Part shown: positions 50,686 to 59,387 of the stretch, in pieces
How the letters are laid out: each line of letters opens with the position of its first letter
Position numbering within the stretch: the first letter of the stretch is position 1
Assembly: GCA_038728085.1 (NCBI GenBank)
Contig: JAVYUU010000003.1
Span: forward strand, 124,001-188,000
Length of the DNA stretch: 64,000 nt
Direction: 5' to 3'
From: Candidatus Bathyarchaeia archaeon
Lineage (GTDB): Archaea; Thermoproteota; Bathyarchaeia; Bathyarchaeales; Bathycorpusculaceae
Position numbers and translations under genes: made by a program
The notes under the pieces: model-generated
Databases searched by the model: none
The model's input: only the letters and a program-made list of their open reading frames with translations
Told to the model about the DNA's origin: nothing

Positions 50686-51425
50686 AATTAGAATCTAAGG
50701 ACATCGAGGAGGCCGCCTTGGACCAGATTTATCCGTCTGCTCGCTACTTGCCCTTTGGAGACGCTGCCCTTGTAGTTGAGTTTGGCAATGTGATAGATCT
50801 AGCTATAAACCGTAAAGTTGCAGCCTTAAATGAAACCGTCTTAAGGGCGAACATTCAAGGGATTGAGGAAACGGTCCCTACTTATAGGTCACTGCTTATT
50901 CGCTATGACCCTGCAAAAATAACCTATAACCACCTTGTTGCCAAAATCAGAGAGATAGAAAAAAGTTTGATGGACAGACCTCTCGAAGAAAAGGGGAGAA
51001 AATTCATAATTCCGGTCGTTTATGGAGGCGTTTATGGACCTGATTTAAAGGACGTGGCGGAATATCACGGCTTGACGGAAGACCAAGTGATTGAGGTACA
51101 CTCTGGAAGGTTTTATAGAGTCTACATGATCGGTTTTGTCGCCGGCTTTCCATATTTGGGCGAAGTGTCAGAAGAAATTGCGACTCCACGTCTCGAAACT
51201 CCCCGCCCAAAAGTTCCCGCAGGTTCCGTAGGCATTGCAGATAAGCAAACGGGTATATATCCATGCGAAGCTCCGGGTGGATGGCGCATAATAGGTAGGA
51301 CACCCCTCAAGCTTTTCGATCCAAACTGGCAGCCACCAGCCCTTCTTAGGCCAGGGGATATTGTCAAATTCACGCCAATTTCAGAGGAAGAATTCAAGGA
51401 GTTTTTTGAGGCCAACGCCCATTAA
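50682..51425 (+). CDS. pxpB: 5-oxoprolinase subunit B (KipI-like)
   Basis: 247 residues. The FGDAALVVEFGN opening, the GFVAGFPYLGEV segment and the RPKVPAGSVGIADKQTGIYP and PGGWRIIGRTPLKLFDP stretches are diagnostic. It is coupled to pxpA by a four-base overlap and followed by pxpC after 21 bases. Confidence 0.94.
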   Translation: MKLESKDIEEAALDQIYPSARYLPFGDAALVVEFGNVIDLAINRKVAALNETVLRANIQGIEETVPTYRSLLIRYDPAKITYNHLVAKIREIEKSLMDRPLEEKGRKFIIPVVYGGVYGPDLKDVAEYHGLTEDQVIEVHSGRFYRVYMIGFVAGFPYLGEVSEEIATPRLETPRPKVPAGSVGIADKQTGIYPCEAPGGWRIIGRTPLKLFDPNWQPPALLRPGDIVKFTPISEEEFKEFFEANAH

Positions 51426-51446
51426 CCGGGGTTAGAGGGATAGGAA

Positions 51447-52397
51447 GTGGTGCTTTTTCACGTTTTAAAGGCTGGGTTCTTCACAACGGTGCAGGATTTA
51501 GGAAGATACGGTTACTTAAAGTACGGGGTTCCCATCTCAGGTGCAATGGACACATTTTCTATGATTGTGGCGAACCTTCTGGTGGCAAACAATCCCAATG
51601 ACGCTTGTTTAGAAATAACTCTTATCGGACCCGAACTCCGAGCGTTGGCAGACACGCAAATCGCTGTTACCGGTGGAGAAATCTCCGTAAAAATTAATGG
51701 AAGAGAAATGCCCATGTGGCAGACATTAACCGTACATAAGGGCGAAACGGTTTCGCTTGGAAAAGTAGAAAAGGGCTGCAGAAGCTACCTCTCCGTCAGA
51801 GGGGGCATAAACACGCCAATAGTTCTTGGAAGCAGATCCACATACACGCGGGGCAAGTTTGGAGGAATTGAAGGCAGACCATTAAAGGCTGGGGACATAA
51901 TCCATGGGTTTGATGTTTCCTCACTGGAAACATGCCTTAAAATGCCTGAAAACATGATACCTCAATTTTCCAATGAATTTACGGTTCACGTTGTTTTAGG
52001 ACCGCAATCATACATGTTCACGGATAAAGGCATTGAAACATTTCTATCAAGCGAGTATAAGGTCACTCTTGAGTCAGATCGCATGGGCTACCGTCTTGAC
52101 GGCCCAGTTGTGGAGTATAAAGATAAGGCGGAAATGGTTTCGGATGCGCTTCTTCCAGGAGCTGTTCAGGTTCCAAGAGATGGAAGGCCAATTGTGATTA
52201 TGCGGGATGCTCAGACAACGGGTGGCTACCCAAAAATAGCGGTAGTGGTATCCTCTGACTTGGACTTGCTTGGACAGGCGAAACCAAACAGCACAATAAG
52301 ATTTTCAAGAATCACGTTAGAGGAGGCTCATGAAAGGTTTTTGGAGTACCGCAAAAAGCTTTCTAGCTTGGCTCAAAAGCTGATCGCGGTAAGTTAA
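51447..52397 (+). CDS. pxpC: 5-oxoprolinase subunit C (KipA-like)
   Basis: 316 residues. FTTVQDLGRYGYLKYGVPISGAMD near the N-terminus, SRSTYTRGKFGGIEGRPLKAGD and ESDRMGYRLDGP identify the biotin-dependent-carboxylase-like KipA family. It completes the pxpABC set. The start is GTG with GAGGGATAGG upstream. Adjacent 2-oxoglutarate oxidoreductase could use the glutamate-derived 2-oxoglutarate. Confidence 0.93.
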   Translation: MVLFHVLKAGFFTTVQDLGRYGYLKYGVPISGAMDTFSMIVANLLVANNPNDACLEITLIGPELRALADTQIAVTGGEISVKINGREMPMWQTLTVHKGETVSLGKVEKGCRSYLSVRGGINTPIVLGSRSTYTRGKFGGIEGRPLKAGDIIHGFDVSSLETCLKMPENMIPQFSNEFTVHVVLGPQSYMFTDKGIETFLSSEYKVTLESDRMGYRLDGPVVEYKDKAEMVSDALLPGAVQVPRDGRPIVIMRDAQTTGGYPKIAVVVSSDLDLLGQAKPNSTIRFSRITLEEAHERFLEYRKKLSSLAQKLIAVS

Positions 52398-52441
52398 AGC
52401 TTTAAAACATTAATAGATACTCTGTGTACGCGTGTGTGTCG

Positions 52442-52897
52442 ATGTCTGCGAAATACATTCATAAGAAGGGTTCTTTGTCTCTTGAGGGGTTAATTGCCGA
52501 ATTAAAAGGCAAGCCTGACTTTCATAAGGCTGGAGCCATAGCCATCTTTATTGGGGTTGTTAGAGGGGAAAACCTCGAGGGTGAGAAGGTTCAGAAGTTG
52601 GAGATTGAGACTTATGAGGAAATGGCTGACAAGGTTTTGTCGAGAATTTGCCAAGACTTGAAGATGCGGAAGGGTGTGGTGGACGTTCAAATACATCATT
52701 TTTCCGGCGAGTTCAGTGTAGGCGAGGATCTAGTGTATGTTTTGGTTGCGGGTGTCCATAGGGAGAACGTATTTCCGGTTTTAAGAGAAGCCGTTGAAAG
52801 GTACAAGAGGGAGGCTCCAATATTCAAGAAGGAACAGGTTATTACCAAGGATGGAAAAGTGAAATCCTACTGGGTTGCCGAGAAAGGGGAAAGTTAA
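52442..52897 (+). CDS. moaE: molybdopterin synthase catalytic subunit MoaE-like
   Basis: About 151 residues from the ATG at 52442. GAIAIFIGVVRGENLEGEKV, ETYEEMADKVL and the APIFKKEQVITKDG segment with catalytic Lys residues match MoaE. It converts precursor Z to molybdopterin with sulphur from MoaD; a MoaD-like protein lies at 29.97 kb. No other molybdopterin gene is in the window. An upstream GTG could extend the protein by six residues. Confidence 0.9.
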   Translation: MSAKYIHKKGSLSLEGLIAELKGKPDFHKAGAIAIFIGVVRGENLEGEKVQKLEIETYEEMADKVLSRICQDLKMRKGVVDVQIHHFSGEFSVGEDLVYVLVAGVHRENVFPVLREAVERYKREAPIFKKEQVITKDGKVKSYWVAEKGES

Positions 52898-52942
52898 TTT
52901 TGAAAAGTGTTATTAAATGATCCACAAAACATGTGAAGTGGG

Positions 52943-53620
52943 ATGAAAGGCTTGGAAAGTAAAAGTTACACCTGGTTTGAAAGGCGACGAAGGGCGAAAG
53001 CCCTAGACTTGGCACAGGAACAGATAACGAAAGCCCTTGACACTGTAACGCTTCTTCATCAGGCTATGCAGAAAATGGCTGAGAACAACAGAAAGGAAGC
53101 TATGCAACACATAGACAACATCTTTAAGGTTGAGAAGGAAGTTGACAGACTACGCACAGAAGTTTTTAAGGAACTTTCAAAGGGTGTGGCTCTTTTCGCC
53201 GAATACCGTGAAGACTTGATGCATCTCGTTAAGAGGTTGGACACGCTTGCAGACCACGTGAAGGACGCTGCACGATGCATCAAAATGCTTGAAGAAGCTA
53301 AAATCCCAAAGGAGTTGTGGGAGAAAACCGCCCGCACCACCGCCTACCTTCTGGATTGCGCTCATGCCTTGAGGGGGAGCATTGAAAAGATAGCAGTTGA
53401 CTCAGCCGCGGCAATAGATGGAGCCAAAAAGGTTGAAGAGATTGAGAGAAAAATAGATGATGAATACTTAAAAACTAAAACGCTGTTCATCAAATATGCC
53501 GGAGAAATGGACAGCGGCTCGATGGTTATATTTGACGATCTTGTGGAGTTTATCGAACACGCTGCAGACATGTGTGCAGACACAGCTGACTACATTGTTA
53601 TTCTGGCGAACAGAGAGTAG
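52943..53620 (+). CDS. DUF47/PhoU-like protein
   Basis: 225 residues of long antiparallel helices. The segments QHIDNIFKVEKEVDRLRTEVFKEL and LVKRLDTLADHVKDAARC match the DUF47 family related to PhoU, which often accompanies a phosphate permease of the Pit type. No such transporter is adjacent here. The ATG follows GTGGG closely. A role in phosphate or metal regulation is inferred from the family. Confidence 0.87.
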   Translation: MKGLESKSYTWFERRRRAKALDLAQEQITKALDTVTLLHQAMQKMAENNRKEAMQHIDNIFKVEKEVDRLRTEVFKELSKGVALFAEYREDLMHLVKRLDTLADHVKDAARCIKMLEEAKIPKELWEKTARTTAYLLDCAHALRGSIEKIAVDSAAAIDGAKKVEEIERKIDDEYLKTKTLFIKYAGEMDSGSMVIFDDLVEFIEHAADMCADTADYIVILANRE

Positions 53621-53631
53621 CACTCCACTGT

Positions 53632-53904
53632 CTAACCAGTTTTTGATAATGCCCTCCCAAGGGCGAATGCTAGGCTAAGCACTAGGGCTGTTCCAAATAA
53701 GCCTGCAAGCAATGTTGACAGGTAAGGGTTTTCAATCAACGGCATAGAGTAATCGGGCATTAACCCATCCCACAAGGGCTGATTTTCCTCCACGCCAAGG
53801 GTTTCGGCAACAGTTTCTAACCCGTCTGGATACGAAGAGGCAAAGGGCAAAAGGATTGCAAAGCCGACAAGCATAATGATCAAGGCCTTTACATAGTCCT
53901 TCAA
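53632..53904 (-). CDS. CbiN/NikN-like PDGLE-domain protein
   Basis: 90 residues with two membrane helices (about 6-24 and 62-85). The PDGLE motif at residues 26-30 marks the small accessory of cobalt or nickel ECF transporters. It overlaps cbiM by four bases. The energising subunits CbiQ and CbiO are not in this window, so they must be encoded elsewhere. Confidence 0.87.
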   Translation of the reverse strand: MKDYVKALIIMLVGFAILLPFASSYPDGLETVAETLGVEENQPLWDGLMPDYSMPLIENPYLSTLLAGLFGTALVLSLAFALGRALSKTG

Positions 53905-54563
53905 ACAGCATCCCTTCTAAGGAGGACTAAGCCATTTAGGATGGCTGGTTGAAGTCTATATAACTGCGTTGTGAAAGTTGTGGTTATCGCAGCTTCGCAT
54001 AAACCGATTAAAGTATGCCAGAAAAGCATAGCTGGAACGGTCACGGCAATGCCGCCCACCTGCGAGAAAGCCGGAGACGCACCTATCTCTAAGCCACATG
54101 CCAAAGCTCCTAAAACAACCGAAAGCCAAGAAGCCGCAAAAACCCCCAAGGCGAAACGCTTACCCTTAATGGAGTTTCCAGCAACAAGCTTCACTATGTA
54201 AAAGCTCAACCCGCCTATCACAGCCATATTAAAAACGTTAGCGCCGAAGGCGGATATCCCGCCATCCGCAAAGAATAAGGCCTGCACTAGCAAAACAATC
54301 GTCATGCTTAAAACCGCCGCGTAGGGGCCTAAAAGCACGGCAAGAAAAGTGCCACCCACCAAGTGGCCACTTGTTCCATAAGTTATCGGAAAATTAATCA
54401 TCTGAGCAACAAAAACAAAGGCGCTTGAAACAGCCAATAGTGAGGCAAAGTGCTTAGGATATTCCTTCTTTGCTTTCCTCCAACACCAGACAAGGAAGGC
54501 TATAGAAACAACGTTCATTAGAATCGAAACTTCAGGGCTCAAGTAGCCGTCAGGTATATGCAA
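53901..54563 (-). CDS. cbiM: cobalt/nickel ECF transporter S component CbiM/NikM
   Basis: 220 residues with about six membrane helices. The N-terminal MHIPDGYLSP is the metal-binding loop that inserts into the substrate site, and the GTSGHLVGGTFLAVLLGP stretch is a family signature. Cobalt and nickel versions cannot be told apart by sequence alone. A perfect inverted repeat sits between its TATA-like element and its start. Confidence 0.92.
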   Translation of the reverse strand: MHIPDGYLSPEVSILMNVVSIAFLVWCWRKAKKEYPKHFASLLAVSSAFVFVAQMINFPITYGTSGHLVGGTFLAVLLGPYAAVLSMTIVLLVQALFFADGGISAFGANVFNMAVIGGLSFYIVKLVAGNSIKGKRFALGVFAASWLSVVLGALACGLEIGASPAFSQVGGIAVTVPAMLFWHTLIGLCEAAITTTFTTQLYRLQPAILNGLVLLRRDAV

Positions 54564-54575
54564 GCAGTCAACCTC

Positions 54576-54605
54576 AGTAATACTCTTTAAGACAAAAGTA
54601 TTACT
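54576..54605. promoter_or_regulatory. AGTAATACT-N12-AGTATTACT inverted repeat, candidate metal-regulator operator of cbiMN
   Basis: A perfect 9-bp inverted repeat lies between a TATA-like TTTATAAG (about 54603-54611) and the cbiM ATG, over the expected transcription start. Read as GTAATA-N16-TATTAC, its half-site spacing equals that of the classical NikR site GTATGA-N16-TCATAC, though the half-site bases differ. A nickel or cobalt repressor is the natural guess; no such gene is in the window. Confidence 0.5.
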
Positions 54606-54663
54606 TATAAATCTTACCCTGCAAGCTTAGATTTTCACTGGAAGTTCAGGTGTGTAGTGAAAG

Positions 54664-54770
54664 TGCGGGGGGTGGGATTTGAACCCACGAACCCCTACGG
54701 GACAGCCGTTCTGCAAAGCTTATGGCTTCTCCTCAGGGCTGCGCCTTTGACCAGGCTTGGCAACCCCCGC
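54664..54770 (-). tRNA. tRNA-Leu (anticodon GAG) with an intron
   Basis: A 107-base gene on the minus strand with acceptor GCGGGGG/CCCCCGC and discriminator A. The D-arm GCC/GGC, the long variable arm and the T arm GTGGG-TTCAAAT-CCCAC are present. The anticodon stem CAGCC/GGCTG encloses CTGAGG and, after removal of a 22-base intron, C38, giving anticodon GAG. The mature length would be 85 bases. No CCA is encoded. Confidence 0.93.
54709..54730 (-). other. tRNA-Leu intron with bulge-helix-bulge splice site
   Basis: A 22-base insert directly after anticodon-loop position 37. On the transcript, the GAAGC/GCTTT helix is closed inside the intron, the central helix pairs CTGA with GCAG (one mismatch), and three-base bulges GGA and AAC are left at the two sites. 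The cuts would fall at GG^A and AA^C, as expected for the archaeal splicing endonuclease. Confidence 0.8.
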
Positions 54771-54841
54771 ACACGCGCTGTTAATTTTCTAATTTGCGGG
54801 ATGGAATTAAGTTTTCCCTTTGCGTCGAAGGGTCGCTCCAT

Positions 54842-54854
54842 AAAAAGGGGGGGG
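54842..54854 (-). terminator. C8T5 tract downstream of the Lrp gene
   Basis: Sixteen bases downstream of the stop of the Lrp-family gene, the coding strand reads eight C followed by five T. T-rich tracts end transcription in archaea, and this is the only such tract near the stop. The C-run may slow the polymerase. The assignment is from position and composition only. Confidence 0.3.
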
Positions 54855-54869
54855 AAGAACGTTGTTGTT

Positions 54870-55385
54870 CTAGACTAGTTCTCTGAAGTCCTCTTTTATT
54901 GTTGTCAGCACTACGTGGGTGTTTGTTCTTTCCACGTAGGGCATCGCCAGCAGTCTCTTTGCAAACCTGCTTAGTTCTTCTCTGCTTTTGAATTTGGCGA
55001 TTATTATGGCGTCTATTAAACCAGTCACGTCGTAGACACAGCAGACGTTAGGTATTTTTGCAACTTCGTTTTCCACCTCCAATAAACGCCCTTTAGAAAC
55101 CGTTAATTCAACCACAACTGTTAGCTCGTAGCCAAGTTTTTCATGGTCAACTATGGTGGTGTACCCCCTTATTACACCGCTTTCTTCCAGCCTCTTAATC
55201 CTTGAAAGCACAGTGCTCGTTGAAACACCACACTGTTTAGCAAGCTGCCTTGAGGATAATCGAGCATCCGATGTTAAAGCCTTCAATATTCTGAGGTCAA
55301 CATCGTTCAGAGCAACATTCTTTTTGGCACCTAACGCCTTCGCTTCTTCCTCAAAAATGTCTCCTTGAATATTTGCACGGCTCAT
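54870..55385 (-). CDS. Lrp/AsnC-family transcriptional regulator next to glnA
   Basis: About 171 residues from the ATG at 55385. This start is preferred because a TATA-like GTTAAATAG at about 55436-55444 would start transcription downstream of the alternative ATG at 55433. Helix-turn-helix with SSRQLAKQCGVSTSTVLSRIKRLEESG is followed by the RAM domain (CCVYDVTGLIDAIIIAKF). It is divergent from glutamine synthetase, so control of nitrogen assimilation is likely. Confidence 0.9.
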   Translation of the reverse strand: MSRANIQGDIFEEEAKALGAKKNVALNDVDLRILKALTSDARLSSRQLAKQCGVSTSTVLSRIKRLEESGVIRGYTTIVDHEKLGYELTVVVELTVSKGRLLEVENEVAKIPNVCCVYDVTGLIDAIIIAKFKSREELSRFAKRLLAMPYVERTNTHVVLTTIKEDFRELV

Positions 55386-55470
55386 TTCCCACAAACCCCT
55401 CAGATGCTTTACATTTGTGCGAATAATCCTCATACTATTTAACGTTTGTTGATATTTTTGTGGAAAAACT

Positions 55471-55491
55471 TTTTATATTTACAGTTTAAAC
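55471..55491 (+). promoter_or_regulatory. glnA promoter: TATA element and GTTTAAAC palindrome
   Basis: TTTTATATT at 55471-55479 is a strong archaeal TATA box with a purine-rich BRE-like GGAAAAAC just upstream. GTTTAAAC at 55484-55491 is a perfect 8-bp palindrome between the TATA box and the predicted transcript start near 55500, a typical place for an Lrp-family site. The ribosome site GTGGAGTGA precedes the glnA ATG. Confidence 0.5.
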
Positions 55492-55524
55492 CATTTCTGC
55501 CGTAAAAATTGAAGTGGAGTGAAT

Positions 55525-56916
55525 ATGCCAAGTTGGTGGTACAATCAGAACAAAAATGTTGAGTTATGCTTTAAGCTCATGAGAAACGCTGAGCATGTTT
55601 TACTTCATTTTACGGATCTGCTTGGATACTTTAGAGGTAGGACAGTGCCTATAGAGGAAGTTGAGGACGCTATATCTGAGGGCGTAGGCTTTGACGGGTC
55701 ATCCTTGGTTGGCGGCGTCGGCATAGAGGAAAGCGACATGATTATGAAGCCTGACATAAGCACATTCACCGTTTGCCCCTACTACTTTTACGATAAAAGT
55801 GTTGTCAGCTTCATCTGCAACATATACACACCAGAAGGAGAACCCTTCGAAAGGGATCCCCGCTACATATGCCAAAAAAGCCTCGAAAAAATGCGCGCTG
55901 AAGGATACGAACCGACAGCCGCCGCAGAACTCGAATTTTATTTGGTGCGGAAGACTCCAGATGAAGGCTTTCAGCCTGTTGAAAACCATTTAACAGACAA
56001 GCATAGGTACTTTGACATAGCTCCGGGCCGCGACCTAACTGAAAGCTTTAGACTGGATTTGACTAACGCCCTTTTCACCATGGGCATAGAGGTCGAAAGG
56101 GAACACCACGAGGTCGGACCTGCCCAAAACGAGATAACCTTCAAATATTCAGATCCCGTGACCACTTCGGATAACATTGTGCGATATAAGTTTGCAGCCA
56201 AAGCCGTTGCAGATAGGAAATATGGTTGGATAGCCACTTTCATGCCTAAACCATGGTTTGGAAAGCCTGGAAGCGGCATGCACATTCACCTTGGGCTCTT
56301 CGACGTAAAAACTGGAAGAAACCTATTCTATGACAGGAATGGGTACGCTTACCTATCGCAGAAATGCCGCTACTTTATAGGTGGAATCCTTGAGCATGCA
56401 AGGGCCCTATGCGCCATCGTAGCTCCAACAGTTAACAGCTACAAGAGACTTGTGCCGGGCTATGAGGCGCCAGTTTACGTTACATGGGGCAGGAAAAACC
56501 GTTCAGCCTTAATAAGAGTGCCCGAATACTTCCCGGGAAAGGAGAATGAAGCGAGAATAGAGTTTCGATGTCCAGATCCTCTATGCAATCCTTATCTGGC
56601 TTATGTTGCAGTTTTTGAGGCTGGCCTTGACGGCATTAGAAAGAAGATTGAGCCAGGTGCCCCAGTGGACGCGAACGTTTACCATTTAAGTGAGGCTAAG
56701 CGTAGAGAGCTTGGAATCAAAATGTTGCCGGGTTCGCTTAAAGAGGCATTGGAAGAATGGGAAAGCGACGACATCTGCATAAGAGCCTTAGGCAGAGAGA
56801 CGGCCGAAAAATACTTGGAGTTGAAAATGCAGGAGTGGAGGGAATACGAGCCCTACATGCCAGAAAACAGAAACGAAGTTACATTGTGGGAGCAGCAAAA
56901 ATACATTTACGCCTAA
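55525..56916 (+). CDS. glnA: glutamine synthetase type I
   Basis: About 463 residues from the ATG at 55525, two codons after a possible GTG. GFDGSSLVG near the N-terminus, AAELEFYLV, the GSGMHIHLGLFD ATP site and NEARIEFRCPDP are intact. The loop equivalent to the bacterial adenylylation site reads NVYHLS, and the enzyme is more likely controlled at transcription, by the divergent Lrp protein, than by adenylylation. Confidence 0.94.
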   Translation: MPSWWYNQNKNVELCFKLMRNAEHVLLHFTDLLGYFRGRTVPIEEVEDAISEGVGFDGSSLVGGVGIEESDMIMKPDISTFTVCPYYFYDKSVVSFICNIYTPEGEPFERDPRYICQKSLEKMRAEGYEPTAAAELEFYLVRKTPDEGFQPVENHLTDKHRYFDIAPGRDLTESFRLDLTNALFTMGIEVEREHHEVGPAQNEITFKYSDPVTTSDNIVRYKFAAKAVADRKYGWIATFMPKPWFGKPGSGMHIHLGLFDVKTGRNLFYDRNGYAYLSQKCRYFIGGILEHARALCAIVAPTVNSYKRLVPGYEAPVYVTWGRKNRSALIRVPEYFPGKENEARIEFRCPDPLCNPYLAYVAVFEAGLDGIRKKIEPGAPVDANVYHLSEAKRRELGIKMLPGSLKEALEEWESDDICIRALGRETAEKYLELKMQEWREYEPYMPENRNEVTLWEQQKYIYA

Positions 56917-56962
56917 CATGTTCTGGTAAATTGCGTCGGCGCGTCTTTGAGAGGCTAAGCAT

Positions 56963-58516
56963 GTGAAAAATATGAAATACGATGCGATATTGGTGTTGGA
57001 TTTCGGTGGGCAATATTGCCATCTTATAGGGAGACGCATTAGGGAAAACAATGTATATTCAGAAATAGTGCCCTACGACATAAATCCGGAGGAAATTAAA
57101 GTTTTAGGCGAAAAACTCAACGTTAAAGGGATCATCCTATCCGGCGGACCTGCCAGCGTTTTTGACGATAATGCGCCTAAGCCAGATATGCGCATTTTTG
57201 ATCTAGGCTTGCCTGTTTTAGGCTTATGTTATGGACACCAGCTCATAGCCAAAATTTTCGGCGGCGATGTTAAACGGGCTGAGCGCAGAGAATATGGTCC
57301 AGCCTATGCAATTATTAAAAAGCCAGTAGGAGTTCTTGAAGGCTTAAATAGGAAAGAAAAGGTTTGGATGAGTCACAGTGACACCGTGTTTTCGGTTACG
57401 TCGGATTTTGAAGTTCTAGCATTTACGAAAAATTGTCCCGTGGCTGCTTTCAAGCATAAAACTAAGCCAATTTATGGTTTGCAATGGCATCCTGAGGTTA
57501 CGCACACCATTAAAGGCATGCAAATGATTCATAACTTCATTTTTAAGGTGTGTGGTTGTTCCGCAAATTGGAAGATGGAGGACGTTATAGAGCGAATGGT
57601 TGATGAAGTGAAAAGCGAGGTTGGTGATGGAAAAGCGATAATAGCGTTAAGCGGTGGAATAGATTCCAGCGTGGCTACCTTAATTGCGGCCAAGGCGTTA
57701 GGCGACAGGCTGACAGCCGTTTTCGTTGACCATGGCTTCATGCGGGAGAAGGAACCAGAATTTGTGAAAAACACGTTTGAAAAGTTTGGGATAAATCTTG
57801 TAGTGGCTAATGCTCAAGACAGATTTTTGGAAAAGCTTAAGGGCATAAAAGACCCAGAGGCAAAAAGAAAGGTAATAGGTGAAGAGTTTATCCGTGTTTT
57901 CGAGGAAATAGCTGAAAGAGTAGGCGCGGAATACTTGATTCAAGGGACCATCTACCCTGACAGAATAGAATCTGGTTTCAGAAGGTTTTCAGACAAGATT
58001 AAAACGCATCATAACGTTGCAGGTCTCCCGATTAAAGTGAAATTTAAGAAGATAGTGGAGCCTCTAAGAGACCTCTATAAAGACGAAGTTAGAAAGGTTG
58101 CACAACTTCTCGGGTTGCCGGAGGAAATAGTTCACAGACAACCGTTCCCAGGTCCGGGGCTTGCCGTGAGGGTTATCGGTGAGGTAACACGGGAAAAAAT
58201 TGACATTGCAAGAAAGGCGGATGAGATTGTAAGAAAGGAAATTGAGAAGAGCGGGTTAAAGGATAGGTTTTGGCAGTATTTTGCAGTTCTAACGGATACA
58301 AAAGCCACTGGTGTTAAGGGTGACGCAAGGGCATACGGCTATGTTGTCGCCATCAGAGTTGTGGAAAGCCGGGAAGCCATGACCGCGAGTTTCGCTAAAA
58401 TACCGTTCAAGATTTTAGAAAAAATTTCCACAAGGATAACCAGCGAGATCCCCCATGTTGCAAGAGTAGTCTATGACATAACTCATAAGCCTCCGGCAAC
58501 GATAGAGTGGGAGTAG
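56963..58516 (+). CDS. guaA: GMP synthase, fused glutaminase and synthetase
   Basis: 517 residues. The amidotransferase domain has the nucleophile in GLCYGHQ (Cys near 89) and the His/Glu of WHPE near 176-178. The ATP-PPase has SGGIDSS near 230-236, and the C-terminal dimer domain ends with KPPATIEWE. Many archaea encode the two activities separately; here they form one chain as in bacteria. The start is GTG, or the ATG three codons in. Confidence 0.95.
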   Translation: MKNMKYDAILVLDFGGQYCHLIGRRIRENNVYSEIVPYDINPEEIKVLGEKLNVKGIILSGGPASVFDDNAPKPDMRIFDLGLPVLGLCYGHQLIAKIFGGDVKRAERREYGPAYAIIKKPVGVLEGLNRKEKVWMSHSDTVFSVTSDFEVLAFTKNCPVAAFKHKTKPIYGLQWHPEVTHTIKGMQMIHNFIFKVCGCSANWKMEDVIERMVDEVKSEVGDGKAIIALSGGIDSSVATLIAAKALGDRLTAVFVDHGFMREKEPEFVKNTFEKFGINLVVANAQDRFLEKLKGIKDPEAKRKVIGEEFIRVFEEIAERVGAEYLIQGTIYPDRIESGFRRFSDKIKTHHNVAGLPIKVKFKKIVEPLRDLYKDEVRKVAQLLGLPEEIVHRQPFPGPGLAVRVIGEVTREKIDIARKADEIVRKEIEKSGLKDRFWQYFAVLTDTKATGVKGDARAYGYVVAIRVVESREAMTASFAKIPFKILEKISTRITSEIPHVARVVYDITHKPPATIEWE

Positions 58517-58520
58517 CCGC

Positions 58521-59279
58521 CTAGATCTTTGACTTAGCCATTAAATCTTCTATCCTCGCGTTCTTCAACAAATTGACGTGTTTAACCAGCTCGTTGACAA
58601 CAGCCTCAAAGATTTTTCTTCCTTTTTCCGCAGAGGCTGTTGTTGATTTGCCGAAAACCCCTGAACTAGTGTAGTCGGCCGTGTCTAGAGGTAGGGTTAT
58701 GCCTGCACCTTCAGCGAAGTATCTGCGTACCTCCTCGTCAACGGCTTTATCCATGCACACAAGACGTGGATGAAGGGCTAGGTTCATGGATGTTTCCTCA
58801 GCCCCAGCGTGTCCCCTTTCCTCGGGCTTGAAAATGTCTGGGAGGAGTTTGCCGGCTGCAGGCCACCATTGGAAGATGGATACGAAAATGCCGTTTTCTC
58901 TTAACTCTCTAGCAAGCTCCGCTAAAGCTGCGAGGTTTCCACCATGCCCGTTAACTATGACTATCTTTCTTACGCCGAAATAGCTTAAGGATAGACAAAC
59001 CTCCTTCACGTAGCTTTTGAATGTTTTTGGAGAAATGTGAATTGTGCCCCAGAACTGTCTGTGATGGTGGCTCACACCGAAGGGTATAACTTGTAGACAT
59101 ACGACGCCAGTGCGTTTGGCTGTTTCCTCTGCAATGGCTTTAGCAATTAAATGATCTGTTCCAAGGGGATTTTGCGGGCCATGCTGCTCGTTCGAACCCA
59201 CGGGGATTATGGCAATATCATTTTTGCTGAAATACTCTTTTGCCTCAACCCAGCTCATCTCGTGAAGCATAACCTTCAT
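58521..59279 (-). CDS. creatininase-family amidohydrolase
   Basis: 252 residues. IIPVGSNEQHGPQNPLGTDHLI near residues 24-45 carries the metal ligands, with VNGHGGNLAAL and RGHAGAEETSM as the further sites. The family includes creatinine amidohydrolases and the archaeal enzymes that open formamidopyrimidine rings in riboflavin and F420 synthesis. No co-located cofactor gene indicates which is meant here. Confidence 0.88.
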   Translation of the reverse strand: MKVMLHEMSWVEAKEYFSKNDIAIIPVGSNEQHGPQNPLGTDHLIAKAIAEETAKRTGVVCLQVIPFGVSHHHRQFWGTIHISPKTFKSYVKEVCLSLSYFGVRKIVIVNGHGGNLAALAELARELRENGIFVSIFQWWPAAGKLLPDIFKPEERGHAGAEETSMNLALHPRLVCMDKAVDEEVRRYFAEGAGITLPLDTADYTSSGVFGKSTTASAEKGRKIFEAVVNELVKHVNLLKNARIEDLMAKSKI

Positions 59280-59387
59280 TTTCCCCCTTCACGAAACCGT
59301 TTTATTGGAAGGACCCGAATTAATAGGCTTGCGGCTCGTCAAGACGGCAATGAGCATCACACTCGAACATGAAAGGTGTCGCGTTAA

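Noticed and set aside
54847-54854. Eight-G run as a phase-variable tract
   Set aside because: It lies between genes, downstream of the Lrp stop, and does not affect a reading frame or promoter spacing that I can see.
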